Shown: positions 1-13,500 of the stretch, piece by piece | Numbering within the stretch: the stretch's first letter is position 1 | Layout of the letters: every line of letters starts with the position of its first letter | Assembly (NCBI GenBank): GCA_009741485.1 | Contig: CM019228.1 | Coordinates: forward strand, 14,268,573-14,332,572 | DNA: 64,000 bases | Reading direction: 5' to 3' | DNA from: Malurus cyaneus samueli | Lineage: Eukaryota > Chordata > Aves > Passeriformes > Maluridae | The notes under the pieces: generated by a model | What the model was told of the DNA's origin: nothing | The model's input: only the letters and a program-made list of their open reading frames with translations | The model's database searches: none | Translations under genes and position numbers: made by a program

Positions 1-265
1 TCATGGGCAGGGACACCTCCCACTGTCCCAGGCTGCTCCCAGCCCCAATGTCCAGCCTGGCCTTGGACACTGCCAGGGATCCAGGGACAACCACAGCTTC
101 TCTGGGCACCCTGTGCCAGGGCCTCCCCACCCTCCCAGGGAACAACTTCCCAATATCCCATTCGTCCCTTGTCCCCAGTCCCTCTCCAGCTCTCCTGGAG
201 CCCCTTTAGGCCCCAAAAGGGGCTCTGAGATCTCCCTGGAGCCTTCTCTTCTCCAGGTGAATATC
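1..265 (-). mobile_element. CR1 LINE tail, cut by the window edge
   Basis: Matches the reverse complement of the young CR1 tail at 17496-17893. The blocks GGGCAGGGACACC, GCCTTGGACACTGCCAGGGA and CTCCAGCTCTCCTGGAGCCC are present in order. The 3' end of the element is off the left edge. Confidence 0.88.
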
Positions 266-2125
266 CCCCTCCCCTGCTGCCCACACTGTCGGACGAGCCC
301 AGCACATACGTGCACTTCTGGAAATTCTGCTCTTCAAGCAGAGGTGTCCCTGGGTGATGCTGTTCTCACCAGGAGTCCCACCTGAACCCTGGATTTCCAA
401 AGCATGCACATGCCAATTACAATTCTTATATGTTATGATGCAGGAAAAGATTTCAGAGCCCTCCTGAAAACAAAGTGCTCACCTCAGCTGCAAGACAAGC
501 AGGAGTTGTTCAATTCCCTCCAACCAGGGAACCCACAGTGCTGAGGGTCAGCTTAATCTTTAAGCAAATCTCAATAGTCCCAGCCCCAAACAGGAAGCCA
601 GCCCACCCAAAGCAGCAAATGTTGACTTTTTTGCTCTGAGCACTCTGATGGATATTTCTGGAGGTGTGACAGGCTGGTTTGTGCTGTGCTGTCAGAGCTG
701 TCACCCGCGGACGCTGCGCGGCACCTCCTCCGCAGTGTCCCCGCGGGCACCGCGTGGGCGCCGCCGCCTCCTGCTCCTCATCCAACAGCAACACAGGGAC
801 ACGGCTCCCTGGTGCAGAGCCTTCAAGTGATCAAACAGGCTGGGATACGGGGTTTGAAGGATTTTTCATAGCTCTTTTGTAATTGTTTCATATAAAATCC
901 CTTCAGTGAGAGGAAGCACTGACACGCCACGTTAAGCGAGGCGAAGGAAAAGCGATGCGAAGCCACGGCTCTTACACCAGGTGCCAGCCGACTGCAGGCA
1001 CAGGGAAATGGATTTCTGCTGGAATTAATAGCCTTCCACAAACAGCTCTACACATAGCAAATTAGTTCAGGAAAAAATACGTGCCAATCACTGAAAGGCC
1101 ACCTAGTTCCCTGCTACGCTTGCACAAATAAAAGAAAATAAAACATCATTATACGTGTAAGAAATCTATTTTGAACAGAGCAGCTCATTTATTTTTCCAT
1201 ATGTTCTCCCAGATTTCATTACTACCTGCTGCAGAATAATTTTCATAGGTTCATAAAGAGTTATATTTTCATCTGTGGGTTCTTGCCTCGCATTATACCA
1301 TGAATAATGAAGAGTCGTTAGGCCAGGAGATGAGCTCCTTGGTGGCAGTGCAGCCCCACCAGTGTCCTGCACAAACCTGCCACGTTCAGAGGGACCAGAA
1401 ATCAGCACACCATTCTATTTAGGGGCATGCTGGAGGGCTGAGGAATCTCTCTCATTCCAACTGGTCTGGCCATAGGGATAAAGAACAGTCAGTGTGATGC
1501 CGAGGTCCTTGGGAATAGAGCTGGGGTAAGAGGGCATCACTCAGAGCTCAGGAACAAAACAAAACTATTCAAAAAGCAAAACCTCCACGGCAAATTCCAT
1601 AGAGACAAAGAAGCCTGCAGCCCCCTGCAGAACCCAAGAGTAAATCAGCATTAGGTAACTCTAAAGCCCTTCACAAGCTGCTGGACAGTTGGAGGATGCA
1701 TGAACACCTCTGCACAGCCCTCATCCTCCCTGTGCTCAAAGTGCCTTGCAGCACAACAGTAAATCCCCCAATCTCTTATAACCACAGAGCAGGGAGGACT
1801 AGGAGGGGTGAATGGCTCCCTGTACCACATTTCTGAACCACCAGCACCTGCACTGGAAAACCCATTGCTGCATGTCAGGATGTAAGTCAGCAGCAGCAAC
1901 AGGGCTGTTTGCCATGTGCCACAGGATCCCTGTGCCTCTGTGGGTGCTCACCCTCAGTAGTGCAAGGCTGAAGGATGTTTCCACACAAAGAACTTCCAGG
2001 GAGGCTCTCAGGATGCTGCTCCCATAAGGTAGGAAGCCCTCTCTACTGTCTTCCCAAAAAACCCCTAAGAGCCTTCTCTATAACACTGATTTTCTGAGGC
2101 CAGATTTATCTACAGAAATTATTGT

Positions 2126-2298
2126 TCCCAGAGAGGCTGAGACTGTGGCTGCCCCTGGATCCCTGGAAGTTTTCCAGGCTTTGTATGGGGATGGGAGCAA
2201 CTTGGGACAGTGGAAGGTGTCCATGCCCATGGCAGGGGGTGGGATGGGATGAACTTTAACAACCCTTCCAACCCAATGTGCATTTCCGTGACTCCATG
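2126..2298 (+). mobile_element. CR1 LINE tail fragment
   Basis: Contains CTGTGGCTGCCCCTGGATCC, then GGAAGGTGTCCATGCCCATG and a degraded 3' end (CCCTTCCAACCC). It is truncated to about the last 170 bases of the element. Confidence 0.85.
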
Positions 2299-2694
2299 AA
2301 ATATGTGAAATTTGTGAATAGGTTTCAAAAACTGGAAACAGAAAGAAAAACTCCAGGTTCTGGGTGTGAAATTTCTCCAAAAATCTGATCATTGAACAGA
2401 AGCAACACTCCTGACAGTCAAATCTCCACGGAGCATTCCTGGAGCTTGTCTCTGAATTCAGCCTTGACTGCTCTACAGGGAAAATGAATTTCCTGTTGCC
2501 AGTGTCTGTCTCTGGTCTCTGTCCCAGTGCTCAGTATCTGAGACAAGTGATTGGGCTAATTTAAAAAAATCCTGATTGCTTCTTTTTCCCCTGAAGTAAA
2601 GCAAAAAGAGGTTTAGTACTGTGATCAATAATGAAACTAAATTAAGTCCCAAAATAATTTCAATGGATAAAAAATGTTGAGTAAGTTTTCTCCT

Positions 2695-2742
2695 CCATGG
2701 GCAGGGACACCTTCTCCTAGACCAGGATGCTCCAAGCCAGAA
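2695..2742 (-). mobile_element. Small CR1 remnant
   Basis: CCATGGGCAGGGACACCTTC followed by GGATGCTCCAAGCC matches a short internal part of the reversed CR1 tail. It is too short for certainty. Confidence 0.5.
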
Positions 2743-3703
2743 ATTATCCTTCCCTCACTGCTGTGAGTTCTATTAGAGGCCATAGTGATGAACTGGATGT
2801 CTTGAAAAATCTATTACTAAATCTCAAGATAAGGAAAAAAAAACAAAATCAAAAAAGAGAAACACTTTTCTCTTGCTGATTTGAAGCCCAGCAATGAAAC
2901 CCCACGTGTGATTTACCACCCAGAGCCTCGACAGAACTGCAGAAAATTGAACATGGGGACAGAACAATTTCAGTCTCTGTGGTCTTTTGACTTTTCAATT
3001 GCTCCTCCATAAATCCCTGGAACGTAAGGTTGTTCCCAGCAATGAGAACAAAGTGCTTTCTTTCTGTGCAGCGATGACAGGAGGGGGAATGCTGCCCTGG
3101 AGGAGTGTGTCTGTAGGTGAAGTGTCCCCTAATTATGCGACAACTGTAGAAAAGGCCCAAAAGCTGAACCCAAACCCACACATAAATCACATATTTCTCC
3201 TTTATACACATATACAACGCATACACACACATTTAGTATGGTAGTAATAAAATACCCAGGGTTTTAAGTCAGCATACGCTGGAAACCATTTTTCTCCCCT
3301 CCCAGAGCTGAGTAGAGGAAGGAACAATTACACTATTCCAAAAGAGACCACGTTAAACCCCTTTGCTGTTTGGGGCGAAAAGGAGGAAAGACAGGAGGAT
3401 TTAAGGATAATGGCTTGCTGCCACGAGCCAATTTGTTCTGCTTCCACAGAACAAGAACCCTTAAGCTCAGCAAACAGTGTTTTGTGGCCCACAGCTCTTC
3501 TGCCCTTAGCACCCCCAAACCAGGCTCTAAGGATTTGCCAACTTTCCTGCTCTCCATTCAAGGAATAGGTAGTGAAGCTGAGGGAATATCAGTATTCATT
3601 ATCTTTTTAATCCCTTTGTCGTCTGATGTTCTGAAGAGATTTTAAAGATTTATGGGAGGATAACCAGCCCAAGGAAGGGGCCTTAGTATTAAATGACAGG
3701 TTT

Positions 3704-3862
3704 ATGGAATCATGGAATGTTTTAGGTGGGAATGGACCTTAAAGCTCATCTCATTCCAACCCCTCCCAGGGTAGGGACACCATCCACTATTCCAGGTTAC
3801 TCCAAGGCCTATCCAACCTGGTCTTGGACACTTCCAGGGATCCAGGGGCAGCAACAGAACAT
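3704..3862 (-). mobile_element. CR1 LINE tail fragment
   Basis: Begins with the reversed 3' terminus (GGAATCATGGAATGTTTTAG), continues through GGGACACC, and ends at GGATCCAGGGGCAGC. It is more diverged than the young copies. Confidence 0.87.
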
Positions 3863-4481
3863 CCACAAAACCCAGAAAAATTGAAAAAACAGATGCTTAA
3901 ATACATTTCTTACTAAAAGAGCTGCCAAACTCTCTCAGACAAGCAGTTTTATTATGAAGAATTGCTGGACTCAATCTAAGGAAGGGACTGTGTAATTAAA
4001 ACTATCTAAAATATGGAGATAGAGCTAAACTGTACATTAATTTTTAATTTGAGCTTTAGATCTCCTTCAGGTAATTCTGGTATTTGTCCTTGTTTATACT
4101 GCAGTGTGAAAACTAGCCAGATGAGTCAGAGAAAAGCCAAAAGAGCACCCAACCAGGGAGGCCATTTATCAGTTCTCCACTGATGTCTTCATCTTGCATT
4201 TTTTCATTTTCATATTAAGAAAATTTAAAAATCAATCTTAACTGGGGTGACTGCCCCGGGAATGATTTGCAGGAGATGCAAATGCTGAGCGCTCCTGCAG
4301 TGTGTGTTTGGAATTCTAAATACGGCCCATTATTCCCACTCGGAGCACACGTGTAACAAGTCTGCTTTACTCAGCGTGGCCTGAGCACCTTCCAGAATGC
4401 CCAGGTAGGGTTTATTCCAGCTCCTCTTGGCCAGAAGTGGCCGTTCCCAGCCTGGTGAAGGCTGCTCCAGCTGTTGCTCAC

Positions 4482-4595
4482 CTGTACACCACGGCCGGGA
4501 TGCGCTTCCAGGAGCGGAAGCTGGCCACGCTCTCCAGCTCCTTATCGGTGATCCAGGCAGGAACAATGATCTCCTGGGGGTAACTGCCACACAGC
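4482..4595 (-). CDS. MTMR3: MTMR3 exon 8 (residues 186-224, phosphatase domain), last exon in the window
   Basis: One hundred and fourteen bases: one base finishing Lys186, 37 codons, then AG of Arg224. The acceptor follows a run of C residues (CCCCCCAG) and the donor is GTGAGC. The peptide LCGSYPQEIIVPAWITDKEL continues with ESVASFRSWKRIPAVVY. The glycine-serine after the cysteine and the PAWITD stretch favour MTMR3. The next expected exon (beginning HQSNGAV in the family) was sought on the minus strand between 1 and 4481 and not found, so it lies outside the window. Confidence 0.95.
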
Positions 4596-7500
4596 CTGGG
4601 GGGAAATGGAGAAAAGTCAGGGACCCAGAGCAGCTCCACGCTGCCCAGAGAACACGAACCTTTTGCTAATTGCTGCTTCCCTGTAGGTTAAGAAACTCCC
4701 CCTTCTCCAGCATTAAATATGGAAGGATGGCTCTTCCTCCTTCCCTCGACTTGCAGAGGCCGAGGCAGAGATTCCTCCTGCAGGGACAATGAGCACCAGC
4801 TGCAAGTCGTCCTTGTGCACAGGCAGAGCACAGGAACTGCTCCAGCACAGTGTTCCAGCTGGGCTTGCTGTGAGCTTGCATCAGGGAGCAGCCAGAACAC
4901 CCTGTCTCCCCAGCTGAGGATCACAGAACGCCTTCCTCTGTTCCACAGCCTTCCTCTGCACTTTCAGTACCTCAGAAAATGTTTCCTCTTATTTATTCAG
5001 CTACAAATTTAACTCTTCCATACCTGTCTGGGGTCCCTCTTTAATACATGTTCTTACAACATTCAAACTCCAAACAAGTTCAAACTCTACTCTTTGCTCA
5101 CTTAAGATCTCCCTTAGAATGCTTATTCTCTAAGAAGCCACATCAAAATCTGGTATTTCCAAGCTTGAAAAGCTGTGGCAGCTAATAAAGCATTAAATAA
5201 TTTAAAGCACGTATTTTCTATTACCCAACAAAATAAATCATAATTCTGATTGTCCCTTCTTGAGAAGTGCAGAAGTTGAAAAAGTTTCAGTAATTGAGTG
5301 TTTTGAGATGAAATTTGGCTGTGGAGGAGCAGCCCCATTACTCACTTGTACTTCTCATTGATGTTGGAAATCCTCCAGGCATTGTTCATATCAAACCCCA
5401 TCCGTTCCACTTCGTTCTTAAACCTGGAAGTTACATGTTCTCCTGGGGATCAAGAGCAGAGGGAGAAAATGAATGGAAAATGAGGAATTAAGATTCCTAC
5501 TTTGCAAAATAATCACAAAAAACCAGCACATCCCCAGTCCAAACCCACCAGCTGCATTTCACAGCCTCATTTTGACATTTGCATTGATGTCTCTCAATGT
5601 CCAACTCTTCAGAAATCCAAAAGTCCAGCAAGGAGTTTTTCTCTGAAATTACCAACTTCTGGAAGTTCATGTAAAAAAAGAATCCTGCAGACCAGAACCA
5701 AGGACATCAGCAAAGGAACTGAGCTTCATCAGCAATCCAAGTGGGATTGTCAGAAGTTGGGAAGAATTTTGTATCAACGAGAAGAATGTGAAGCTCTGGT
5801 GAAAGAGTAAGACCTGGAATGTGCTCTGGAACGTGGGCAATCCATTGAATATGCATTTCCAGCCCCAGGTTTCCTGTCTGGCTGGAGACAAGTCCTGTCA
5901 CTTATCCTGCATCTCAGTTTTCCATCGTAAATTGGACATTATTCCTCTGTGAGTCATGTGGAGATAGGAAGGTAAAATGCATAAATGATTGTTTGACACA
6001 AACATCAGTCACAAGAGCCTTGCAAATTCCTGGATTAATACATTAAAGGAAGTGGAATGAGTCCCATTTATTTCCTAGACACTTTGTTTTAAATTCTCAA
6101 AATACAATTGAAAAATATACAATGGCAATAAAGAATAAGAAGACTGAAAGTCTGGAGAATGAGACAAAATTTCCAGGCTTCCAGGGCTAAGAAAAATGTT
6201 AAATTGAATGAGCATATGAGCAGCACTAGATAAGTGATTCTGAAAGTCCATCCATTGCTTGTCTCTTTAAATTACTGTATCATTAAATCTTGAGGCAGAG
6301 CAGCACCCAAGGGGGGAAAGTCTGCTGAAAAATTAATGCTTTAAGTATTACATATTTCTATTAAATATTTTAGAAAACCCTTAAAGTCTTTCAATCCCCC
6401 AGATATCTGTAGATACACATTTAACTCTGAGAAGTATATGCACGTGTCCAAAATGATTTTTAATGCCACGCTGCAGAACAATTAGAAATAAATATAAATA
6501 GGTAAATTAAGAATATAGACAGCAGCCTAATTACAGGACTTAATTAACTACAGTGTTATACAGCTCCTTAGTCAGGAGTAGAGGTGAAACTGGACAAAAC
6601 ATTCCAACCAGGCAACAACTTCTTTATCCTTAGCAGTGACTTTTTTATTTAAAGATCCCACAAATTCTTTTGCCAGAGCACCACAAGGATTGGCTTCACC
6701 ATCAGATGCTCCTTAAAAACTTGGGGTACATCCTAAAGGAGTTTTTTTGGACAGCAAATGAGAATACTGGAAATATCCCCAGTCAGAGCTGCATAGCCCT
6801 GGTGGGTTTTAAGAGGAGCACATAAAACTACACGAAAATGAAATATTCTGTTTGATTTTTCCCTCTTTATTTTTAGCTGCTGTGAAGCCACAGGTTTTTC
6901 TCTTGGAAACAAAAGCCCAGCTTCAGCATTTTGCCCATTCCTCTTGAACTGCTGGTATTTTAAGAGGCATTTTGAGCCAACACTGATCATGTTTAGAAGC
7001 ATCCCAGTCCACTCTCACAATCTCAGGAAATGCCAGCCAGACATTTTGTGGGCTTGTGCTTCCTATTAAAGGTGATCCTGTGAGCCATAGCCTGGATCTC
7101 TACTACAGACACTGCTAGGATATTTTTCCTGGAAAATATGTTCTGTTGACACTTGGATGGATTTTGAAGCACTTTAGTACTTTTGTCTGTATCTACCAAA
7201 TAATGGGTTCGCTGGAAAAGAGAAATGACAATGTCTTGGGATTGACTTGTTCAACTCCATTCACTCTGATTTATTTCAGCTATAATTCAGCTTTTTGAAG
7301 GAGAGCATCTACCCCCAGCGACAGGCAGCTACAGGGGGATAAAGTTATGTTAAAGAAAATTGTTTGATAGACAAAAAAAAAGAAAAATTTCAATTGGTAA
7401 AAGTTAATAAAAAGGTAAATGTTGCTTCTTATCTGTGGAAATGTTCAAGGTCAGGCTGGACACTGGTGGAAGGTGTCCCTGCCCATGGCAGAGGGTGGAA

Positions 7501-10500
7501 TGGGATGGGCTTCAAGGTCCCTTCCAAACCATTCCATGATTATCCTAACCTAGCTTCAGGCTGAAGTCCCTCTGTCTCAGCAAGGAAGAGGAGCTCAGCA
7601 AGCCTTTCACAGGTTTGCCAGCTCCCACTTCCCTAATTTAGATAGGAGGGAAAAGCCCTGGCTGTGAAACTGCTCTGAGGAGATTTTTGGCATTTTCCGT
7701 AGCTGCTAACGGAGTGTGGGGACAGGAAGAGAACAGGAGCAGGGCCAGGGAACTCCTCCTACCACCTGAGTGGTCCCTGCCCTTCCCCAGCAGGGCCATG
7801 GGAGCCTGTGCCCAGCTCCAGAGCAGCCTCAGCGACAAGGACAGGATCCCAGAACATCCCTCAGCCTGCTAACTGGGACACTTCCCTCAGGCAGTGAATT
7901 GTGACTGACAGGAGACTGCAGAGAGCCTGGAAATCACATTTCTTACTCGTAGCACACTCCAAAAAGTGCTACAACCAACAGCACACCAAGTTTGAGCTTT
8001 TATTTACTCCTGGGATTCTAAAGCTCCCCAGCAAGGATGGTGTTCCACTACAACAGGTTGTGAATGAACCTCAGGAGCAGCTCAGGGCCTCCCTCCTCCT
8101 CCCCAGCATCCATCTTGGAGACCACAGCTCCAGACAGTTACAAAGAATGTGGCACTCAACACAAAATGGTTTAGATTGGAAGCTGCTGCTGTGCTGAACA
8201 AAATGCTGTTGGTTTCACACCTGACTGACTGAATCAAATCCATCCCAGTAATTCCCTGGGGATATCCAGGTATTGCTTTGGTGATCCCAAGGGTGTTCCC
8301 ACGTACCTGGCCGACACAAGTCCCCGTGCTGCTCCTTCTCACTGGCGTAAACCTCCATGCACCAGGCGTGGTAGGCGAAGGAGAACAGGTCCTCTATCTT
8401 GGACGGGGGGCGGATGGCATTGTTCAGCCTCTTCAGCCAGTCCTGGCACTGCTCAAAGGTGGAAAACTGACACCTGTCCCAGAGACAAACAATTCCTGGG
8501 TGATTTTCTATAGGAGATGCCACTCTAGGAGATGACAGGCTGAGCATAAAAAGCTCTGTGAGAGCACAAAGTGAAAATAAACAACTTATTGACAACTTAG
8601 TTCTGCTTCCATGTGCACTCTAATGGGAAATAAAAATGAAACCTGGGGATATGAGTAAAAATAAAAAACACACTTAGAGAGCCAGGACTGACTGAGCAGC
8701 AACGTTCTGTGACTGCGAATAACCAGGGTATGCCCTGCCAGGAATGAGGGGGACATTTCTCCATGGGTTACCTATGAAAGCAGGGAAAGATCACTGAGGT
8801 CAAAGACAGGAATGTGTTACAGCCCCTTCTGACTGCTGGAATTGGGGACACTCAGAAAACTGGCACAAACATTATAATCTACATTTTGTAACTGTAACCA
8901 CAGTCCTGTAAACATGAACACACTGGGAGATCTGGAAGGGTTCCCTGGAGAAGGCCCCAGGGAGCTTTATGTATTACATCCTTCTATTAAATATTTTAGA
9001 TAGGGAGAGCTCAGAGCCCCTTGCAGGGCCTAAAGGGGCTCCAGGAGAGCTGGAGAGGGACTGGGGACAAGGGATGGACGGACAGGACACAGGGAATGGC
9101 TTCCCAGTGCCAGAGGGCAGGGATGGATGGGATATTGGGAAGGAATTGTTCCCTGGGAGGGTGGGGAGGCCCTGGCACAGGGTGCCCAGAGAAGCTGTGG
9201 CTGCCCCTGGATCCCTGGCAGTGTCCAAGGCCAGGCTGGACATTGGGGCTTGGAGCAGCTTGGGATGATGGAAGGTGTCCCTGCCCACGGGATGAGATGG
9301 GTTTTAGGGTCCATTCCAAACCTTTCTCTTTCTGGCTTTGCTGGGAAGCCCAAGTTGCACTTGGCCCACGTTAAAGACTGACAACAACCAGCGAGAACAT
9401 TCCCTGAGAATGTTCAGGGAGAAACAAAATCTCCAAAGCAGTGCATTAAAATTACATCAGCTTTTCTTTTCAAAGAGGATTCCTGGACTCTTTAGAGTAA
9501 AGGGGGGGAAATAAATCAGTGATTTATTCTGCTCTGATGTTTTTCTTCCAGATTTTATAGTTATTAAATATTGCCCAAGCATTTACATTTGGTGCTCCTG
9601 GTTAATGATTGCATCTGCATCCCCTCGGGGCAGATTTATCACCCCTACCTGCAAATAGCTCAGAGCTATCAAGTGGAAGGAAAAAGCCATGTCCAACATC
9701 TCCAAAGAGCTGTGAGGAACTGCAGCCTGAGGTGTTTATTTATCTCCCATCACTGACTGTAAAGCAAGCCCAGACTACTCACTGAGACTGGGTAATTCTC
9801 TGTTAAATATTCAGACTCAGACAAGATACATCTCACCCTGAATTCTTTCTAAATTCTTTTGAAATTAGTGGTGCAAATAACAAGTATTAGCTTCAATTGA
9901 ATTCTAGTACTCAAAACACAAATTTTGCTCATGAGAAAGAACAAGAAGATATTCTTAATCTTCTGTCTCAGCTCCAAACTTGACCATCTCCCAACCAAGT
10001 GGCACCAAGTCCACAGTCTTGGAGATGCAGTTTTGAGAGGAAATTGATTCGGAAGGCAAAAATACAAATAAATTGTATTCATTCTACAATTGAAGGGAAA
10101 CAAATTAATGTAGGGAGGAAGGGTGACTTTCTTAAATGTCAAGAGCTACAAGTGAATAGGAAGTTAAACACAGAATTCAAATTAAACTAAAGATTACTTC
10201 CAAAGTAAAATCAGTCCTGGTGAAAAAACCAGCCTTTCAGGAAGCAGCTGACCTGTTAAACATTCTGAGTGCTCAGAGATGGCTGGGGTTCCTTTCATTA
10301 CACAAAAGGTACTGCCAGCAAACATTTAATCAAAAAGAAATGTTCCTTTCTTCTTAATTAAAGTTCATAGATCAAAATTAATTTCTGGATCAGGGAAGTT
10401 TTAGAAAACCACAACGAGGTGTAACTCAGAGAGTCTTGGCTCAGTCTGGAGTCTGTGGAAGGACAGGCAGCAGTTAACTGCTCCACGATGCTATCTGATC

Positions 10501-13500
10501 TGCTGGATTTACCAATCTCCCTCACTTCCTCTTCCCTATGTCCCTTGTTTCCTTTTCCAAGAGGTTACCATGCCTCAAGGATAGTGAGGCACCCTCACAG
10601 GAGTTGAAAAAGCAGGGTGGGTGAAGCCTCCAAATCTTGATTAAACACATTTCCAATATGTGTGTCAGTGCCTTTAGCAATTTATCTGTATCTATTGATG
10701 AGTATTTATTGATACATCCATAATATATTATAACTGATGGTTAAAAGCAGGGAAAACATAGTGAGACTAAAATTCATTTGAGAATAAATCCATGTGGGCT
10801 CAGACCAAGGTTTGCTGCTGTCCTGTATCACACCAATCAGACATGCAGCCCACCTTGTGTAAAAACTACACAAAAGCAAAATCTTTTCAGGGCAATCAAG
10901 TAAGAAACCCCATTTCCTTGAACCATCCCAGCTGCCCACAGCACGTGGAAAGCAAACTGCACCCTCCTTTAACCCCGAGCCTCTCCTACCTTATAACCTT
11001 GCAGTCCTTGCAGGTCAAATGTAGCTGGAATATATCCCGGCACTCCACACTCTCAATGAGCTGCAGTGGAACCTGCAATTAGACACAGCAGATGATTTGA
11101 TTTCAGCAGCAGCAACGGCAGTTTCTCTGCCTATCTCACGAGGATTTATTGTAGGCTACATGGAGTCTGAAGAAAAAGAAAGAAAAAAACAAGAAATCCA
11201 AGAGGAATGACTTCTGCATCTCTGAAGTTTGGTTCCAGGTATTGATATTCCAGCTCCTGCCCTGTGTAGTCCAAAAGCCTTAAGGGATCCCATGGGAAGA
11301 GCTGAGAAAGCCACAGGAAAGGCACAGAAACCCAAGCTCCTCTCTCTTGGAAGCAGCTTTCTCTCTTATAGATCCAAATTTGGAGATCTTAACCTATTTT
11401 TAGCTGTTGGTGTTCAAAAAGAACTGCTAAGCAAGATCCCCTTAACAGACTGCTGCAGGCTGGATGCTTTTCCATGGAAATATTCCATGTTTCCTCCTCA
11501 GGGAAAAGCCCTTTGGCCCATTTAGATCAACACTTGTGATGGAAGCAGCCAAATTTAGAGTGATAATGCTGAAATTTTCCCATTCAAAGTGCAGTTATCC
11601 ACACTTCTGTTTCCTGGCATGTTTAACCAGCAGCAGGTTGATCAGACAACACAGCAGAGCATGTGCAAGTATCTTTAAAGATAAGAAAAACCCCAAGGTG
11701 AAAATATTAATTTTTAATGGAACTTTACCTGAGATAGGCAAATGTACATTATTGTCTTAAATGAAGAGAAGTAATAAATAACTGTCTAAATTTAGCTAAT
11801 ACCTGTAATAAACATGAAGCATAAATCTGAATTGTTTAGTAGATTATATGGACATTGCACAAGGCAATAAAACCTCTGCCCTCCTTTAGTAACACTCCAA
11901 TACTCTGATTTTTGCCATCACAGGAAGATCCAGCACTTTAAAGTCTGGCTTGGGGCTGACAAGATGTGGCTGTGAGAGCCAACCCTGCCAGGGCCTTTCC
12001 ATCTGGTTGGGCAATCCTTGAAGGTGATCTCCAGTCAAGGATCTGGGATAAAGATTCAACACAGCATCTTCTCAGGTACCACAAAGCTTAAACTTACCTG
12101 ACTTTGGTGGAATGAAGAAAAGGAAATGAACTAAAAACAGCAGGCAAGGAAAAGAGATGTCTCAAAAATAAAAACCAGGGGAAAACTTATTGCAAGCAGG
12201 GAGATGCCTGGAGCTGTGCCCAGGAGAGGGATGAGAACTCTGCAGTCCCTGGGGAAGGCAGGCACAGCACCTCAGTCACAGCCCAAGGGGTTCTCAAATC
12301 ATTGCCCCCTGATACAACATGCAGGGATTTTTTCATGCTAAGTTGGACAAATCAAGCTTTTTGCTCCCTATTTCTCACAGTAAATATGAAAATGCATAAC
12401 AAGCCTTTCCCTTGTCTATGTCAGACCACAATCAAGAGAGCCACCAAACCACCCAGCGAGGCTGGGACAGGGCAGTTACTCTGCTCCTTCTGCTGTAACT
12501 GCACATTAAATGACAGAAAATCCACTTGGCAAGAGGGTGTCTGACTCCACAGCCCAGTATTTTGCGTTTCAGATTTGGATTTCACACAAAGCTGAAACTT
12601 GAATTTCTGTCTGTTTTCAGCACTGTCACTGGTTGAGATCTGTGACAGGATCAGTGACATGAAGAGGGCATGAAATGAGGAATCCCTGCTGTGAGAGAGC
12701 CCCTCTTTGCCCTCCCCTAAGTTCAGCCTGCCTGTGGGTGACCCCACCAAAGCAGCAGAGGGCTGAAATGCAGCACAGACCACACCAGGTGCTCTGTTCC
12801 AGAGCTGATCCTTGCATTTCACCTGCTCATTCCTTCCAAGCCTTCTCCTGCTTGATCCCAGTCTGCCAGGCAGGGAAACTGTCAAGAGTTTTGTCTGATC
12901 AATGAATAAAAATGGAGCTCAGACTGGAGAATCTTCCAGTCTGTCTCCATGGCTGGGCAGCCCCACACACACCTAATAATTGTCAGGAGGAATTTCTCCA
13001 TGGAAAGGGTGGTCAAGCATTGGCAGGGGCTGCACAGGGAGGTTTGGAGGACCCATCCCTGGAGGTGTCCAAGAAGGATTGGATGTGGCACTCACTGCTC
13101 TGGGCTGGGGACAAGGTTGGGATCGGGCACAGCTTGGACTCAGTGGTCTTGGAGGGCTTTTCCAACTTAAATGATTCTCAAATAATTTATTTAAATCCAC
13201 CTCTGAATTAAACGGCACCAACATGGAAAGTAAGGAATCTTTCCCCAGCTGAGTTAAGACTCCAGACTTGCTTTTTCAGTCCAGAGCTGTTTTGCCTGAT
13301 AGCATCTTTTTCTTCTCCAATCCCTGTTTTATTCCTGTGTCCATCTTCATTTAAGCAGCTCTCCACCTTTTCCCTCCTCCTGGCATTCTGCTTGTGGCTC
13401 CTCTTCCTCCTGTCTGCACTCTAATGACAAACTAATTTCTCTCCTTCTGCATTATTTTTCATTTCCTTCTTTCAAAGTCACTGTCTGTTCCCTGCCCTTT

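Larger units (their letters stand above)
1..4481 (-). other. MTMR3 intron 8 (partial)
   Basis: Intron sequence from the exon 8 donor (GTGAGC) to the window edge. It holds four CR1 pieces, listed separately. The remainder (about 270-2120, 2300-2690, 2750-3700, 3865-4480) is AT-rich with no recognisable exon, RNA gene or other repeat. Confidence 0.8.

Noticed and set aside
5346..5423. Shorter exon 7 using the AG at 5425-5424
   Set aside because: It would remove the conserved EHVTS residues and break phase with exon 6. The AG at 5444-5443 restores the family sequence exactly.
12421..12885. 154-codon frame on the minus strand in intron 4
   Set aside because: No family similarity that I recognise, no splice context fitting MTMR3, and the flanking exons already join in phase without it.
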